DNA from: Allomeiothermus silvanus DSM 9946
GTDB taxonomy: Bacteria; Deinococcota; Deinococci; Deinococcales; Thermaceae
Assembly (NCBI RefSeq): GCF_000092125.1
Contig: NC_014212.1
Location: 62,001 to 126,000, forward strand
Direction: 5' to 3'
Length of the DNA stretch: 64,000 nucleotides
This document shows, one piece after another, positions 7,394-16,049 of this stretch. Position numbers and translations under genes: made by a program. Position 1 is the first letter of the stretch, and every line of letters starts with the position of its first letter. The notes under the pieces were generated by a model. That model ran no database searches and had not been told where the DNA came from. It saw only the letters and a program-made list of their open reading frames with translations.

Positions 7394-8611
7394 ATGCGGC
7401 AGAACCTCACGGTGGAAGAAGCGCTCGAGGTCATCCTCGAGCAGGCCCAGCCCCTTAGCGAAACCGAGGAGCTTCCCCTGGCTCAGGCCTATGGGCGCAT
7501 CCTGGCTCAAGACCTCGCTTCCAAGGTCAACCACCCCGACCAGGACGACACCTCGCTGGACGGATATGCGGCTCGGGCGGAGGATACCCTCGGTGCCACC
7601 CCAGAAAACCCGGTGCGTTTGAAGGTGATCGGACAAGCCCCAGCGGGCCAACCTTTTCCCGGCGAGGTCGGCCCTGGCGAGGCGGTGTGGATTTTCACCG
7701 GAGCCCCTATCCCCAAAGGGGCAAACGCCATCCTGCGGGTGGAGGACACCCGGCGCGAGGGGGACACGGTGCTGTTCTTCAAGCCCGCCAACCCAGGCGA
7801 TATTCGGCGTAGGGGCGATGATTTCCGGGTAGGCGAGGTGCTGCTGAAGAAGGGCGATCTCCTTACCCCAGGGCGGGTGGGGATTTGTGCAGCGATGGGA
7901 TATCCCAGGGTTTCGGTGTTCGCTCGCCCCAGGGTGGGCGTCCTCACCACCGGAGACGAGGTGGTGGAGCCGGGCGAGCCTTTGCCCTACGGCGGGGTCT
8001 ACAACGCGAACAACTATTCCATTGCCGCGCTGGTCAGCGAGGCCGGCGGCGAGCCGATCCTGATGGGCAAAATCCCCGACCAACCCGAACGCTTGCGGGA
8101 AAAGCTCGAGGGGGTCGGAAAGCTCGACTTGCTGCTCACTACCGGAGGGGTCTCGATGGGCGAGTACGACATCGTGCGGCAACTTCTCGAGCGCGAGGGG
8201 CGGATCCACTTCTGGAAGGTCCGGTTGCAACCCGGCGGGCCGCTGCTTTTTGCCGAATGGGGCGGCCTTCCCATCCTGGGGCTGCCGGGGAACCCGGTCT
8301 CGAGCATGGTTACTTTCTTCTTGTTTGGGCGGCCCTATCTGTTCAGGGCTTTGTCCCGCACCGATGCGCCCTACAGCGTGCTCGAGGCCACCGCCGCCAC
8401 CCCCTTTAGCCCCAATCCCAGCAAGGTCGCCTACCGCCGCGCGGTACTCACCTCTGGGCCGGGGGGCTTGCAGGTGCATACCACCGGTAACCAGTCCAGC
8501 GGTGTCTTGCGCTCGATGGCCGTGGGGAATGCGTTGGTGGTGCTGGAGGCCGGAATCGGTGCGGAGGTCGGGCAGAAGGTGCGGGTGATCCCGTTAGGTT
8601 TTGCACTATAA
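7394..8611 (+). CDS. moeA: molybdopterin molybdenumtransferase
   Basis: 405 aa, usual MoeA length. It inserts molybdate into adenylylated molybdopterin to make the molybdenum cofactor. Seen in order: the N-terminal PLAQAYGRILAQDL, the domain 1-2 region with DDTSLDGYA (usual form S-x-M-DGYA), IFTGAPIPKGANAILRVEDT, the MoCF-binding domain with VGVLTTGDEVVEPGEP, LLLTTGGVSMGEYDIV and GLPGNPVSSMVTF, and a C-terminal beta domain. No other molybdenum-cofactor gene is in the window. Confidence 0.95.
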   Translation: MRQNLTVEEALEVILEQAQPLSETEELPLAQAYGRILAQDLASKVNHPDQDDTSLDGYAARAEDTLGATPENPVRLKVIGQAPAGQPFPGEVGPGEAVWIFTGAPIPKGANAILRVEDTRREGDTVLFFKPANPGDIRRRGDDFRVGEVLLKKGDLLTPGRVGICAAMGYPRVSVFARPRVGVLTTGDEVVEPGEPLPYGGVYNANNYSIAALVSEAGGEPILMGKIPDQPERLREKLEGVGKLDLLLTTGGVSMGEYDIVRQLLEREGRIHFWKVRLQPGGPLLFAEWGGLPILGLPGNPVSSMVTFFLFGRPYLFRALSRTDAPYSVLEATAATPFSPNPSKVAYRRAVLTSGPGGLQVHTTGNQSSGVLRSMAVGNALVVLEAGIGAEVGQKVRVIPLGFAL

Positions 8612-8624
8612 GGCAGATGCGCTG

Positions 8625-8660
8625 GCCACCCACCAAAGCGAGCCGCTCGCTTTGGGTGGC
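8625..8660 (+). terminator. strong hairpin after moeA
   Basis: GCCACCC plus AAAGCGAG (with a 3-base ACC bulge) pairs with CTCGCTTT plus GGGTGGC around a CCG loop: 15 base pairs, 14 bases past the moeA stop. No T-run follows, so it may be an mRNA-end stabiliser or a Rho-assisted stop. Confidence 0.4.
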
Positions 8661-8751
8661 AGGATGATAGGATGCGTTTCGTGTCGGGTGTGCAAAGCAC
8701 TTGTTCGACGAAAAGGTTTGTCCTGGCGTTTAGCCTGCTCGGCGGTGCAGC

Positions 8752-9372
8752 ATGATCCGCGGGCGCTATTCCCTGGTGTTGGCCCTACCCAAAGGCCGCA
8801 ACTTCGAAGACGGCTATTCTGCTTTGCAAAAAGCTGGCCTCGAGCTTCCTAAAGTCAAAGGGGATCGCACCATGATCCACGGGCGAGAGGGCGGGATCGC
8901 TATTTTGGAACTGCGCAACGCCGACGTGCCGCTCTACGTAGACTTGGGGATCGCCGATGCCGGGGTGGTGGGCAAGGACGTACTTTTGGAATCTGGGCGG
9001 GATGTGTACGAGCCGGTGGACCTGCGTACTGGGGTTTGCCGCCTCTCGCTCATCCGACACCCCGAGAGCACCGGGCCGATCCGCCGGATCGCTACCAAAT
9101 ACCCCAACTTCACCACCAGGGTGATGCGCGAGCGAGGCTGGGTAGCGGACGTGCTCGAGCTGGCCGGCAACGTCGAGCTAGCCGCCGTCACCGGTTTGGC
9201 CGACGCGGTGGTGGACGTGGTGCAGACGGGGGCCTCGATCCGGGCGGCTGGGCTCAAAGAACTCGAGGTACTAGCCCACTCCTCGGCCCGGCTGATCGTC
9301 AACCGCCAGGCCCTGAAACTCAAGAGCGAACTGCTGCGCCCGCTGATCACCAAGTTGCGGGAGCAGGTTTAG
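8752..9372 (+). CDS. hisG: ATP phosphoribosyltransferase, short form
   Basis: 206 aa; first step of histidine synthesis, joining ATP and PRPP. The start [15 protein letters not shown], the middle [19 protein letters not shown] and the PRPP-binding loop [20 protein letters not shown] fit the family. Its length lacks the C-terminal regulatory domain, so it is the HisG-S type, which works in a complex with HisZ; hisZ is not in the window. Upstream 8661-8751 holds no clear promoter or ribosome-binding site, so the ATG is accepted on homology. Confidence 0.93.
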   Translation: MIRGRYSLVLALPKGRNFEDGYSALQKAGLELPKVKGDRTMIHGREGGIAILELRNADVPLYVDLGIADAGVVGKDVLLESGRDVYEPVDLRTGVCRLSLIRHPESTGPIRRIATKYPNFTTRVMRERGWVADVLELAGNVELAAVTGLADAVVDVVQTGASIRAAGLKELEVLAHSSARLIVNRQALKLKSELLRPLITKLREQV

Positions 9373-9384
9373 AAGGGTTAAAAC

Positions 9385-9453
9385 GTCGTACGCCCTACGT
9401 CAAATATCGCGTATCGCCAGAGATTTTCGGGCCTAAGACGTACAGCGTACGAC
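9385..9453. repeat. long inverted repeat between hisG and the aldo/keto reductase gene
   Basis: GTCGTACGCCCTACGT (9385-9400) and ACGTACAGCGTACGAC (9438-9453) are inverted copies with two mismatches, separated by 37 bases. It starts 12 bases after hisG and ends before the next promoter; it could act as a 3' hairpin. No T-run. Confidence 0.5.
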
Positions 9454-9476
9454 CCCACAAAAGTCTCCTTCCTCAC

Positions 9477-9505
9477 TTGGGCCACCCGAGATGCGGGAAT
9501 ATGAT
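9477..9505 (+). promoter_or_regulatory. promoter of aldo/keto reductase, leaderless
   Basis: -35 TTGGGC (9477-9482), 17-base spacer, -10 TATGAT (9500-9505), 7 bases before the ATG at 9513. Confidence 0.65.
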
Positions 9506-9512
9506 TCCTCCC

Positions 9513-10529
9513 ATGAGCTACCGCAGACTGGGAAGAAGTGGTTTGTTTGTCTACCCTATTGCCCTCGGCACCATGCAGTTCGGTTGGACGGCGGACGAGG
9601 CCACGGCCCAGGAGATCATGGACGCATTTGTGGAGATGGGCGGCACCCTGATCGACACCGCCGACATCTACACCACCTGGGCCGCGGGCAACCCTGGGGG
9701 GGTCTCGGAGGAGATCATCGGGCGCTGGATGAAAAGCCGGGGAAACCGTGACCGGGTGGTGATCGCTACCAAGGTACGGGGGGCCATGGGCCAAAACGGC
9801 TCGGAAGGGCGGGGCCACCCTTTGCAGCGGGAGGGTTTGTCGCGCAAGTGGATCCTGCGAGCTGTTGAAGACTCCCTACGCCGCTTGCAGGTGGACTACA
9901 TAGACCTCTATCAGGTGCACTGGGTGGACAACCAGGTGCCCATCGAAGAGACCCTCTCGGCCCTCAACGATCTGGTGCGGAGGGGCTACGTGCGCTACAT
10001 CGGGGCCTCCAACTTCTCGGCCTGGCGGCTCATGCAGGCGCTATGGGCCTCAGATAAGCACGGCTACGAGAGTTTTGTCTCTTTGCAACCGGAGTACAGC
10101 CTGGCCCAGCCGACCCGGGCCAACTTCGAGCGGGAGATCGCCCGGGTGTGCGAGACCTACGGGATTGGGGTGATCCCTTATAGCCCCTTAGCGGGTGGCT
10201 TCCTCACCGGCAAGTACCGCCGCGACCAACCTTTGCCCGAAAGCGTGCGGGCCCAGGAGATCACCAACCGACGCTACAGCGAGCAGAACTGGGCCATTTT
10301 GGACAAGGTCCTCGAGGTCGCTCGTCAGCGGGGCGCCCACCCGGCCCAGGTCGCGCTGGCCTGGCTGCTGGCCAAGCCCTACGTGACCGCGCCGATTATC
10401 GGGGCCAACAGCGTGGCCCAGCTGCGCGACCTGATGCCCGCCGCTGGCTTGCAGCTAAGCCGCGAGGAGGTGGCTGCCCTCGATGAGGTCTCGAGCTGGC
10501 CCCTCTCCCGCACCGAAAGGGAAGTTTGA
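9513..10529 (+). CDS. aldo/keto reductase
   Basis: 338 aa (beta/alpha)8 barrel NADPH oxidoreductase. The catalytic tetrad is visible: Asp48 and Tyr53 (LIDTADIY), Lys87 (IATKVRG) and His136 (YQVHWVD). [25 protein letters not shown] and the C-terminal [11 protein letters not shown] are family landmarks for the YajO/Tas-like group. I chose the ATG at 9513 over 9501 because the -10 box covers 9500-9505. Substrate unknown. Confidence 0.92.
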   Translation: MSYRRLGRSGLFVYPIALGTMQFGWTADEATAQEIMDAFVEMGGTLIDTADIYTTWAAGNPGGVSEEIIGRWMKSRGNRDRVVIATKVRGAMGQNGSEGRGHPLQREGLSRKWILRAVEDSLRRLQVDYIDLYQVHWVDNQVPIEETLSALNDLVRRGYVRYIGASNFSAWRLMQALWASDKHGYESFVSLQPEYSLAQPTRANFEREIARVCETYGIGVIPYSPLAGGFLTGKYRRDQPLPESVRAQEITNRRYSEQNWAILDKVLEVARQRGAHPAQVALAWLLAKPYVTAPIIGANSVAQLRDLMPAAGLQLSREEVAALDEVSSWPLSRTEREV

Positions 10530-10543
10530 TACCCGATGCGATT

Positions 10544-10559
10544 CATTCGGGGCCGAATG
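10544..10559. repeat. palindrome upstream of the cytochrome P460-like gene
   Basis: CATTCGG and CCGAATG separated by two bases, 14 bases after the reductase stop. It may be an operator for the next gene or a weak hairpin; no T-run. Confidence 0.35.
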
Positions 10560-10627
10560 ACAGGAGGGGTGAGCTTGAACCACCCCAATCTGCTGCGCAC
10601 TGCGTAAGGACTACCCGGGGGCTCGAG

Positions 10628-11056
10628 ATGAAGCGAGGGTTGTTGAGTGGGGTGGTGGCGATGTCGGCGCTAGCTCTGGCTGCTGGCTTGAACGGGGTTC
10701 CAGCTAAGTATGCCGAGTACGCGGGGTGGGAGGTGGTGGCCGACAAGGGCCTGCCTATGGGCGGCCCCCACGCCGGGCCGGGCAAGGTGGTGTACGCCAA
10801 CCCGGTCGCCGCTAAGGATTGGAAAAGCGGTAAGCCGCTGGCGCTGGGGAGCATCGTGGTCAAGACCGCAGGCCCGGCCAGCGCCCCGACCCTTCTGGCG
10901 GTGATGGAAAAGCGCCAAAGCGGCTGGTATTACGAGGAATACTTTCCCGAGGGCGGCAAGTACCTGTTGAAGTTCGGCGGGCCGAACAACCAGGGGCTCT
11001 GCGTGGGCTGTCACACCGGGGCAAAGGCCAAGGACTATCTGTTCACCCGCCCCTGA
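10628..11056 (+). CDS. secreted c-type haem protein, cytochrome P460-like
   Basis: 142 aa. Residues 1-26 are a signal peptide (MKRGLLSGVVAMSALALAAG). The mature part has a P460-like body (GWEVVADKGLPMGGPHAGPG, SIVVKT, YYEEYFPEG) and one haem-binding CVGCH at 125-129 near the C-terminus. The family includes periplasmic haem proteins that act on hydroxylamine or serve as cytochrome c'-beta. The special Lys-haem link of P460 cannot be confirmed by eye. trmH follows after 6 bases. Confidence 0.75.
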   Translation: MKRGLLSGVVAMSALALAAGLNGVPAKYAEYAGWEVVADKGLPMGGPHAGPGKVVYANPVAAKDWKSGKPLALGSIVVKTAGPASAPTLLAVMEKRQSGWYYEEYFPEGGKYLLKFGGPNNQGLCVGCHTGAKAKDYLFTRP

Positions 11057-11062
11057 CGATTT

Positions 11063-11749
11063 ATGACGCCTGAGCGTTGGCAGAAGATCCAGCAGGTGCT
11101 GGCCCGCCGCCAGCCCGACCTGACCGTGCTGATGGAGCGGGTGCACAAATGGCACAACTTCTCGGCGGTGCTGCGCAGCTGTGACGCGGTAGGGGTGCTC
11201 GAGGCCCACCTCATTCCCGCCGCTCACGGCATCCCCACCGAGGACCAAAACCCCAGCCGCCACACCGCCGCCACCTCGGGGAGCGCGGCCAAGTGGGTGG
11301 GGTTACGCACCTACCCCGATACCCCCAGCGCATTTGCGGATTTGCGCTCTCGAGGGTTCGTCATCTACGCCGCACATTTCTCGCACAAAGCCATAGATTA
11401 CCGCGAAGTAGACTATACCCGGCCCACTTGTATCCTGCTCGGCACCGAGAAGTGGGGCGTAACCGAAGAGGCTGCAACCTTGGCGGATGGGCACATCGTC
11501 ATCCCCATGATGGGCATGGTACAAAGCCTCAACGTCTCGGTAGCGGCAGCGGTGATCCTCTTCGAGGCCCAGCGCCAGCGGATACAGGCGGGGATGTACG
11601 ACAGGCCGAGGCTCGAGCCTGCTTTGCACCAACGGCTTCTTTTCGAGTGGGCCTATCCCGACTGGGCGGAGCGCTGCCGCAAGGAGGGCCGGGATTACCC
11701 CGCCCTTAGCCCCGAGGGCGAAATTTTGTGGGGAGATGCAAAACCCTAA
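11063..11749 (+). CDS. trmH: tRNA (guanosine(18)-2'-O)-methyltransferase
   Basis: 228 aa SPOUT-class enzyme that methylates G18 in the tRNA D-loop. Seen: [16 protein letters not shown] (motif 1 with the catalytic Arg), [15 protein letters not shown] (motif 2) and [19 protein letters not shown] (motif 3, the trefoil-knot SAM site). The tail [12 protein letters not shown] is typical of Thermus-type TrmH. No ribosome-binding site is obvious; it probably depends on readthrough from the gene 6 bases upstream. Confidence 0.94.
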   Translation: MTPERWQKIQQVLARRQPDLTVLMERVHKWHNFSAVLRSCDAVGVLEAHLIPAAHGIPTEDQNPSRHTAATSGSAAKWVGLRTYPDTPSAFADLRSRGFVIYAAHFSHKAIDYREVDYTRPTCILLGTEKWGVTEEAATLADGHIVIPMMGMVQSLNVSVAAAVILFEAQRQRIQAGMYDRPRLEPALHQRLLFEWAYPDWAERCRKEGRDYPALSPEGEILWGDAKP

Positions 11750-11764
11750 GTTCCGTCTATCCGC

Positions 11765-11770
11765 TACACT
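11765..11770 (+). promoter_or_regulatory. -10 box of the VanW-family gene
   Basis: TACACT, 7 bases before the ATG at 11778. It sits close after trmH (stop at 11749); leaderless. Confidence 0.5.
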
Positions 11771-11777
11771 TGAAAAT

Positions 11778-12989
11778 ATGAAGCGTATTCTTCTTGGGTT
11801 TATTCTGAGCACGATATCCTCTGCGGTGGCCGGGCCAGACGCTTTGCTGGTGACCCGGGAAAAGATATTGGAAAACGGGAAAGTGGTGGTCTATACCGGG
11901 GTCAAGCGGGTTGCGGTGGGGGGCGTAGGGTTGCTCGAGCCGATCCTCCAAAGCCTCAAGCGCCCAGCCCGGCCCGCCCGCTGGGTCAAAGATGCAACCA
12001 AAGGTTGGATCGCCATCGAGCGCCCTGGTTACTACTTCGACCTGGTAGCGGCCAAGCGGGCTTACTTGGATGCGCTGGACGCGGGCAAGCGCGAGTTCAG
12101 GCTGCCCGTGACTTATATCGGCCAGTTCCCGACCGCCGATGACTTCTACAACCTCGGCATCCGCGAGCAGCTCGCGGAGGGTCAGACCAACTTTTACGGC
12201 TCGATCGACAGCCGTATACACAACATTCGCCTCGCCACCAGCCGCTTCGAAGGAGTTGTCATCGAGCCCGGTGAAACCTTCTCATTTCTCAAAACCGTAG
12301 GTGAGATCAGCCTGCGTACCGGCTTCCAGGAAGCTTTTGTGATCATCGGGGACAAGACCGAGACCGGAGTCGGCGGAGGAGTCTGCCAGGTCTCGAGCAC
12401 TCTCTTCCGCGCGGCCTATTTCGCCGGTCTGCCCATCGTCGAGCGCCGCCACCATAGCTACCAGGTGGGCTATTACCGGCCTACCGGCCTCGATGCCACG
12501 GTGTATGCGCCCACCCAGGACTTCCGCTTCAAAAACGACACCCCCGGCCACCTGCTGATCCTCACCGAAATCCGCGGTTACAACCTGATCTTCCGGCTCT
12601 TCGGGACCAAGGACCGCAGCGTGGAATGGAGTGGGCCCTTCATCTCCAACCGGGTCGCGGCCCCGCCCCCCCGCTATATCATGGACTCCTCGCTTCCCCC
12701 CGGCCACCGTAAACAGATCGACTTCGCCGCCCCAGGAGCCCGTGTGATCGTGCGGCGTAGCATCCGCTTCGACGATGGCCGCACCGTAGACGATACCCTA
12801 GTCAGCAATTACCGGCCCTGGGGGGCCATCTACCTGGTAGGCCCGACCCCTCCGCCTCCCCAACCCAAGCCTCAGGAAGTCGTGCCGACCCCCATCCAGC
12901 CTCCGGTACCCGCACCGGCTGCCCAGCCGCAGAATCCCGCGATCCCCCTCTACCGCCCGCTTCCTCCCCAGCCGCCCTCGAGCCCCTAA
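11778..12989 (+). CDS. VanW-family secreted protein
   Basis: 403 aa. An N-terminal signal peptide (MKRILLGFILSTISSAVAG) is followed by the VanW domain at about 150-285: RIHNIRLATSRFEGVVIEPG, ETFSF, TGVGGGVCQVSSTLFRAAY and ERRHHSYQVGYY. The C-terminal 45 residues are proline-rich (PTPPPPQPKPQ), probably a periplasmic or wall-spanning linker. VanW proteins accompany envelope and glycopeptide-resistance functions but their biochemistry is unknown. The start is fixed by the leaderless promoter rather than the upstream in-frame ATG at 11736. Confidence 0.88.
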   Translation: MKRILLGFILSTISSAVAGPDALLVTREKILENGKVVVYTGVKRVAVGGVGLLEPILQSLKRPARPARWVKDATKGWIAIERPGYYFDLVAAKRAYLDALDAGKREFRLPVTYIGQFPTADDFYNLGIREQLAEGQTNFYGSIDSRIHNIRLATSRFEGVVIEPGETFSFLKTVGEISLRTGFQEAFVIIGDKTETGVGGGVCQVSSTLFRAAYFAGLPIVERRHHSYQVGYYRPTGLDATVYAPTQDFRFKNDTPGHLLILTEIRGYNLIFRLFGTKDRSVEWSGPFISNRVAAPPPRYIMDSSLPPGHRKQIDFAAPGARVIVRRSIRFDDGRTVDDTLVSNYRPWGAIYLVGPTPPPPQPKPQEVVPTPIQPPVPAPAAQPQNPAIPLYRPLPPQPPSSP

Positions 12990-13009
12990 TAACCTGAAAG
13001 GAGCCGCTC

Positions 13010-14224
13010 TTGCAGGATGCCCAGGACCTAGCCCGACAGGCCGCCCAGGCGGTGGATGCTGAAGAAGTGGTGCGCCTGGCGCAGAGACTGGTCCAGATCG
13101 AAAGCTACTACCCCGGCCCCGGCGAAGGGCCGGTAGTGGACTACCTCGAGCCCTACCTGCGCGAGCGGGGGTTCAAGACCACCCTCCAAGCGGTGGCTCC
13201 GGGCCGCCCCAACCTGATCGCGGACTTGGGCCGGGGGCCGGGGGGGCTGATCCTCGAGGGCCACACCGACGTGGTGACGCACGGGAGCCTCGAGCGCTGG
13301 ACGGTTTCCCCCTACGAGGGGCGGATCGTGGGTGGCCGGCTCTACGGGCGGGGTTCCTGCGATATGAAAGGAGGGTTGGCGGCGGCGATTGTGGCGGCCC
13401 AAGCGGTGAGAAAAGTGCTGGGAGAGCCCAGCAAAACCCTGCGCTTGTGCATCCTCTGCGACGAAGAGGGTCTGATGCTGGGGGTCAAGGCGTTTATCCG
13501 GGCTGGGTACGCCGAAGGCTTTGCCGGGGCGATCATCTGCGAGCCGGAGGAGAACCAGATCTGCCTGTGGCAGAAGGGTGCGATGCGGATATGGGCCCAC
13601 TTCCAGGGCCAGATGGCGCATGGGGCGATGCCGTATGCCGGGGCCAACCCGATCCCCTCGGCAGCGCGGTTCGTGGCCGAGTTGGGGCGGCTCCAAAGCG
13701 AACTCCAGGCCGAGAGCTTCCACCAGCATCTGGGAAAACCCTGGATCACCCCCACGATCTTCCAGGGCCTCGCAGGGGAGGGCCAGTTTAACGTGATCCC
13801 CGATCGGGTAAGGGTAGGCCTGGATATCCGCACCAATCCTGGCCAGGATCACCGGGAGATCGAGCAGCGGCTGCAGGCGGCCCTTGCGGCCAGCTTGGAA
13901 GCCGGGGTGACAGCTGGGCTCGAGGTCTTTGAGGATCGCCCGGCTACCGAGACCCCCCGGGATGCCCGCATCGTCCGGGCGGTGGAAGAGGCCCTCGCCC
14001 TGCTGGGTTTGCCGGTGCAGTACGGTGGGGTTCCGGGAGCTACCGACGGTACATTCCTGTGGGCCTGGGCCCGGCTGCCCATCGCCACCATCGGCCCCGG
14101 GGGGCGCACCGTGCCGCATCAGGCCGACGAATATGTGGAACTCGAGGAGCTCATCGCCGCAGCCCGGCTGTACGCTGCAACCAGCGTACTCTTTCTGGCC
14201 GATCCCGGACCTCTCCCCACTTAG
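13010..14224 (+). CDS. M20-family metallopeptidase (ArgE/DapE/carboxypeptidase type)
   Basis: 404 aa; TTG start chosen because AAAGGAG lies 6 bases upstream. Metal-binding features: LEGHTDVV (first ligand His and catalytic Asp), GRGSCDMKGGLAAAI (bridging Asp), ILCDEEG (catalytic Glu) and a C-terminal PGGRTVPHQADEYV with the last His. The dimerisation domain has FQGQMAHGAMPYAGANPI. It hydrolyses an N-acyl or peptide bond with two zinc (or cobalt) ions. Next to a peptide importer, a role in peptide use is plausible. Confidence 0.9.
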   Translation: MQDAQDLARQAAQAVDAEEVVRLAQRLVQIESYYPGPGEGPVVDYLEPYLRERGFKTTLQAVAPGRPNLIADLGRGPGGLILEGHTDVVTHGSLERWTVSPYEGRIVGGRLYGRGSCDMKGGLAAAIVAAQAVRKVLGEPSKTLRLCILCDEEGLMLGVKAFIRAGYAEGFAGAIICEPEENQICLWQKGAMRIWAHFQGQMAHGAMPYAGANPIPSAARFVAELGRLQSELQAESFHQHLGKPWITPTIFQGLAGEGQFNVIPDRVRVGLDIRTNPGQDHREIEQRLQAALAASLEAGVTAGLEVFEDRPATETPRDARIVRAVEEALALLGLPVQYGGVPGATDGTFLWAWARLPIATIGPGGRTVPHQADEYVELEELIAAARLYAATSVLFLADPGPLPT

Positions 14225-14231
14225 GGGGCAG

Positions 14232-14240
14232 TGTGATATT
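14232..14240 (+). promoter_or_regulatory. possible extended -10 for the peptide-transporter leader
   Basis: TGTGATATT fits an extended -10 (TGn followed by GATATT). It would start transcription near 14247, giving a leader of about 190 bases before the ABC transporter gene. Confidence 0.35.
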
Positions 14241-14266
14241 GTGAACCCACGGACGCACCAATGGAA

Positions 14267-14377
14267 CGTGTCTCAGAGCTAAAAAGTTGCCATTGGGCCG
14301 GGGAGCCTGAGAAGGGCTCGCCCGGTGAAGGGTCAAGGGCCGAGGGGTAAAAGCCTCATCGGTTCGCCTGAGATACG
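14267..14377 (+). ncRNA. candidate structured leader RNA upstream of a peptide ABC transporter
   Basis: A closing helix pairs CGTGTCTCAG (14267-14276) with CTGAGATACG (14368-14377). Inside are two hairpins: CCGGG+GAGCC (14298-14307) / GGCTC+CCCGG (14315-14325) with a 7-base loop and a one-base bulge, and CCGA+GGGG (14340-14347) / CCTC+A+TCGG (14354-14362) with loop TAAAAG. This makes a three-way junction 63 bases before the start codon. It does not match the riboswitch consensus sequences I know (TPP, SAM-I, FMN, purine, glycine). Function as a regulatory leader is an inference. Confidence 0.45.
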
Positions 14378-14439
14378 CAGAACCCCGCTCCGGCGCGAAT
14401 ATAACCCGCGACAAAACATCTTCTTCAGGAGGAACTGTC

Positions 14440-15945
14440 ATGTGGAGACGCTGGTTGTTCGTCGGATTAGTGGCCTTGTTGGGCCTTGGTTTGGCCCAGA
14501 ACCGGGGCGGAACCCTGACCATCGCCATCCAGACCGAGCCCGCTGCCTGGGATCCTACCCAAGTGGCTGGGGCCGACATCTCACGGGTGGTGTACGACAA
14601 CGTGTTGCAAGGGCTGGTCAAGCGCAACGCTAAAGGCGAGATCGTCCCCGCCTTGGCCGAGAGGTGGACGGTCTCGAATAGCGGGCTTACCTACACCTTC
14701 AACCTGCGGCGCGGGGTGAAGTTCCACGACGGCTCCGACTTCACCGCCGCCGACGTGGTGGCCAAGTTCAACCGGGCCCGTAACCCCGACAGCAAGGCTT
14801 CCGGTCACCTACGCCCCGACTTGTACAAAGACATTTCGGCAGTGACCGCACCCAACCCCTACACGGTGGTGTTTACGCTGCGCCAACCCAATAACGACTT
14901 CTTATTTATTCTCTCGCGGCCTGAGTCGCTCATCACCCCCAGCGGGGCCAAGCTCGAGGATCTACGAGCCAAGCCCATCGGCACCGGCCCCTTCCGCTTC
15001 GCCGCGTGGGAGCGAGGGGTGGCGGTACGGCTCGAGCGCAACCCTAACTATTACATCCCCAACCTACCCTACTTGGACGGGGTGAACTTCCGCTTCTTGG
15101 GCGATGGTGACGCGCAACTCGCGGGCTTACGGGCCGGTGACCTCGACGTGATCGCTTACAGCCTGCTGCCGGAAAATGCCCAGGTGCTAAGCCGGGATAA
15201 TCGCTTTAAGGTTTTCTCGGGTTCCGGCACCGCCGAAGCCGTAGCGGGTTTCAACCATAGCCGTCCTCCCTTCAACGACGTGCGGGTGCGCCGGGCCATC
15301 ACCTTGGCCACTAACAAGGACGAACTTATCCAGGGCGCCATGCTCGGTTACGGCACCAAGATCGGTTCGATGCGCAGCCCCGGCGAGGCCTGCTACGTGG
15401 ATCTTTCGAACTTTAACCCCTACAACCCCGACGAGGCCCGCAAGCTCCTAGCCGAGGCCGGGTTTACTGCCCAGAACCCCCTCAAGTTCACCTACACCTT
15501 GGCCGCCGAGTTTCCCTACGAGCGCCGCATCGGCGAGGCTATGGTGGCCCAACTCAACAAGCTGGGGCCGATGCTGCAGGTGGGTATCCAGGTGGTGGAT
15601 TTCAACACCTGGATCCAGCGGGTGTTCACCAACGCCGACTATGCCATGACCATCATCGGGCACGTGGAGGCCAACGACATCGGCAACTGGGCCAACCCCA
15701 AGTACTATTGGCGCTACAACAATCCCCGCTTCCAGCAGCTTTTCACCGCCTATTTGCGCGCCCCCAACATGCAAAAAGCCTGCGAGAACCTGGCTGCGGC
15801 CCAGCGCCTTTTGGCCGAGGATGCCGCCGCCGTCTTCACCATGAGCCTGCCTGCGTTGGGTGCCTATCGGGCCAACATCCAGAACTGGCCTGGCTCCAGC
15901 CTCTCTCCAGGCATCGCCGTAGCCGAGGTGTGGTTGCAAAAATAG
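14440..15945 (+). CDS. ABC transporter substrate-binding protein, family 5 (peptide)
   Basis: 501 aa, AGGAGG ribosome-binding site 7 bases before the ATG. A signal peptide (MWRRWLFVGLVALLGLGLAQ) has no lipobox cysteine. The SBP_bac_5 signature RGVKFHDGSDFTAADVV, and IGTGPFRFAAWERG and PYLDGVNFRF, place it with DppA/OppA-type binding proteins for peptides, nickel or sugars. Two permease genes follow; the ATPase genes are not in the window, so the importer must borrow or have distant ATPases. Confidence 0.92.
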   Translation: MWRRWLFVGLVALLGLGLAQNRGGTLTIAIQTEPAAWDPTQVAGADISRVVYDNVLQGLVKRNAKGEIVPALAERWTVSNSGLTYTFNLRRGVKFHDGSDFTAADVVAKFNRARNPDSKASGHLRPDLYKDISAVTAPNPYTVVFTLRQPNNDFLFILSRPESLITPSGAKLEDLRAKPIGTGPFRFAAWERGVAVRLERNPNYYIPNLPYLDGVNFRFLGDGDAQLAGLRAGDLDVIAYSLLPENAQVLSRDNRFKVFSGSGTAEAVAGFNHSRPPFNDVRVRRAITLATNKDELIQGAMLGYGTKIGSMRSPGEACYVDLSNFNPYNPDEARKLLAEAGFTAQNPLKFTYTLAAEFPYERRIGEAMVAQLNKLGPMLQVGIQVVDFNTWIQRVFTNADYAMTIIGHVEANDIGNWANPKYYWRYNNPRFQQLFTAYLRAPNMQKACENLAAAQRLLAEDAAAVFTMSLPALGAYRANIQNWPGSSLSPGIAVAEVWLQK

Positions 15946-15992
15946 GCTAAAGATGCCGGTTTCGGGGTATCCTGTACTCCGTAGCGGAAGTT

Positions 15993-16029
15993 GGAGGCTG
16001 GAAGCAAGGTGATCTTGCTTCTAGCCTCT
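15993..16029 (+). terminator. intercistronic hairpin between binding protein and permease
   Basis: GGAGGCTGGAAGCAAG (15993-16008) pairs with CTTGCTTCTAGCCTCT (16014-16029), 14 of 16 positions (others G-T), loop GTGAT. Such a hairpin after an abundant binding-protein message commonly protects its 3' end and reduces readthrough into the permeases. No T-run. Confidence 0.5.
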
Positions 16030-16049
16030 AGCCTTCGGCCGTTAGTGTG

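Noticed and set aside
7262-8479. A 405-codon minus-strand open frame opposite moeA
   Set aside because: moeA on the other strand has all family motifs; the antisense product has none and is low-complexity.
9036-9512. An N-terminal extension of about 159 codons to the aldo/keto reductase
   Set aside because: It overlaps hisG in another frame, and a full promoter (TTGGGC, 17 bases, TATGAT) sits just before the ATG at 9513.
14267-14377. A TPP riboswitch (because of CTGAGA-like words)
   Set aside because: The conserved TPP core around the second and third helices is missing and the order of elements is different.
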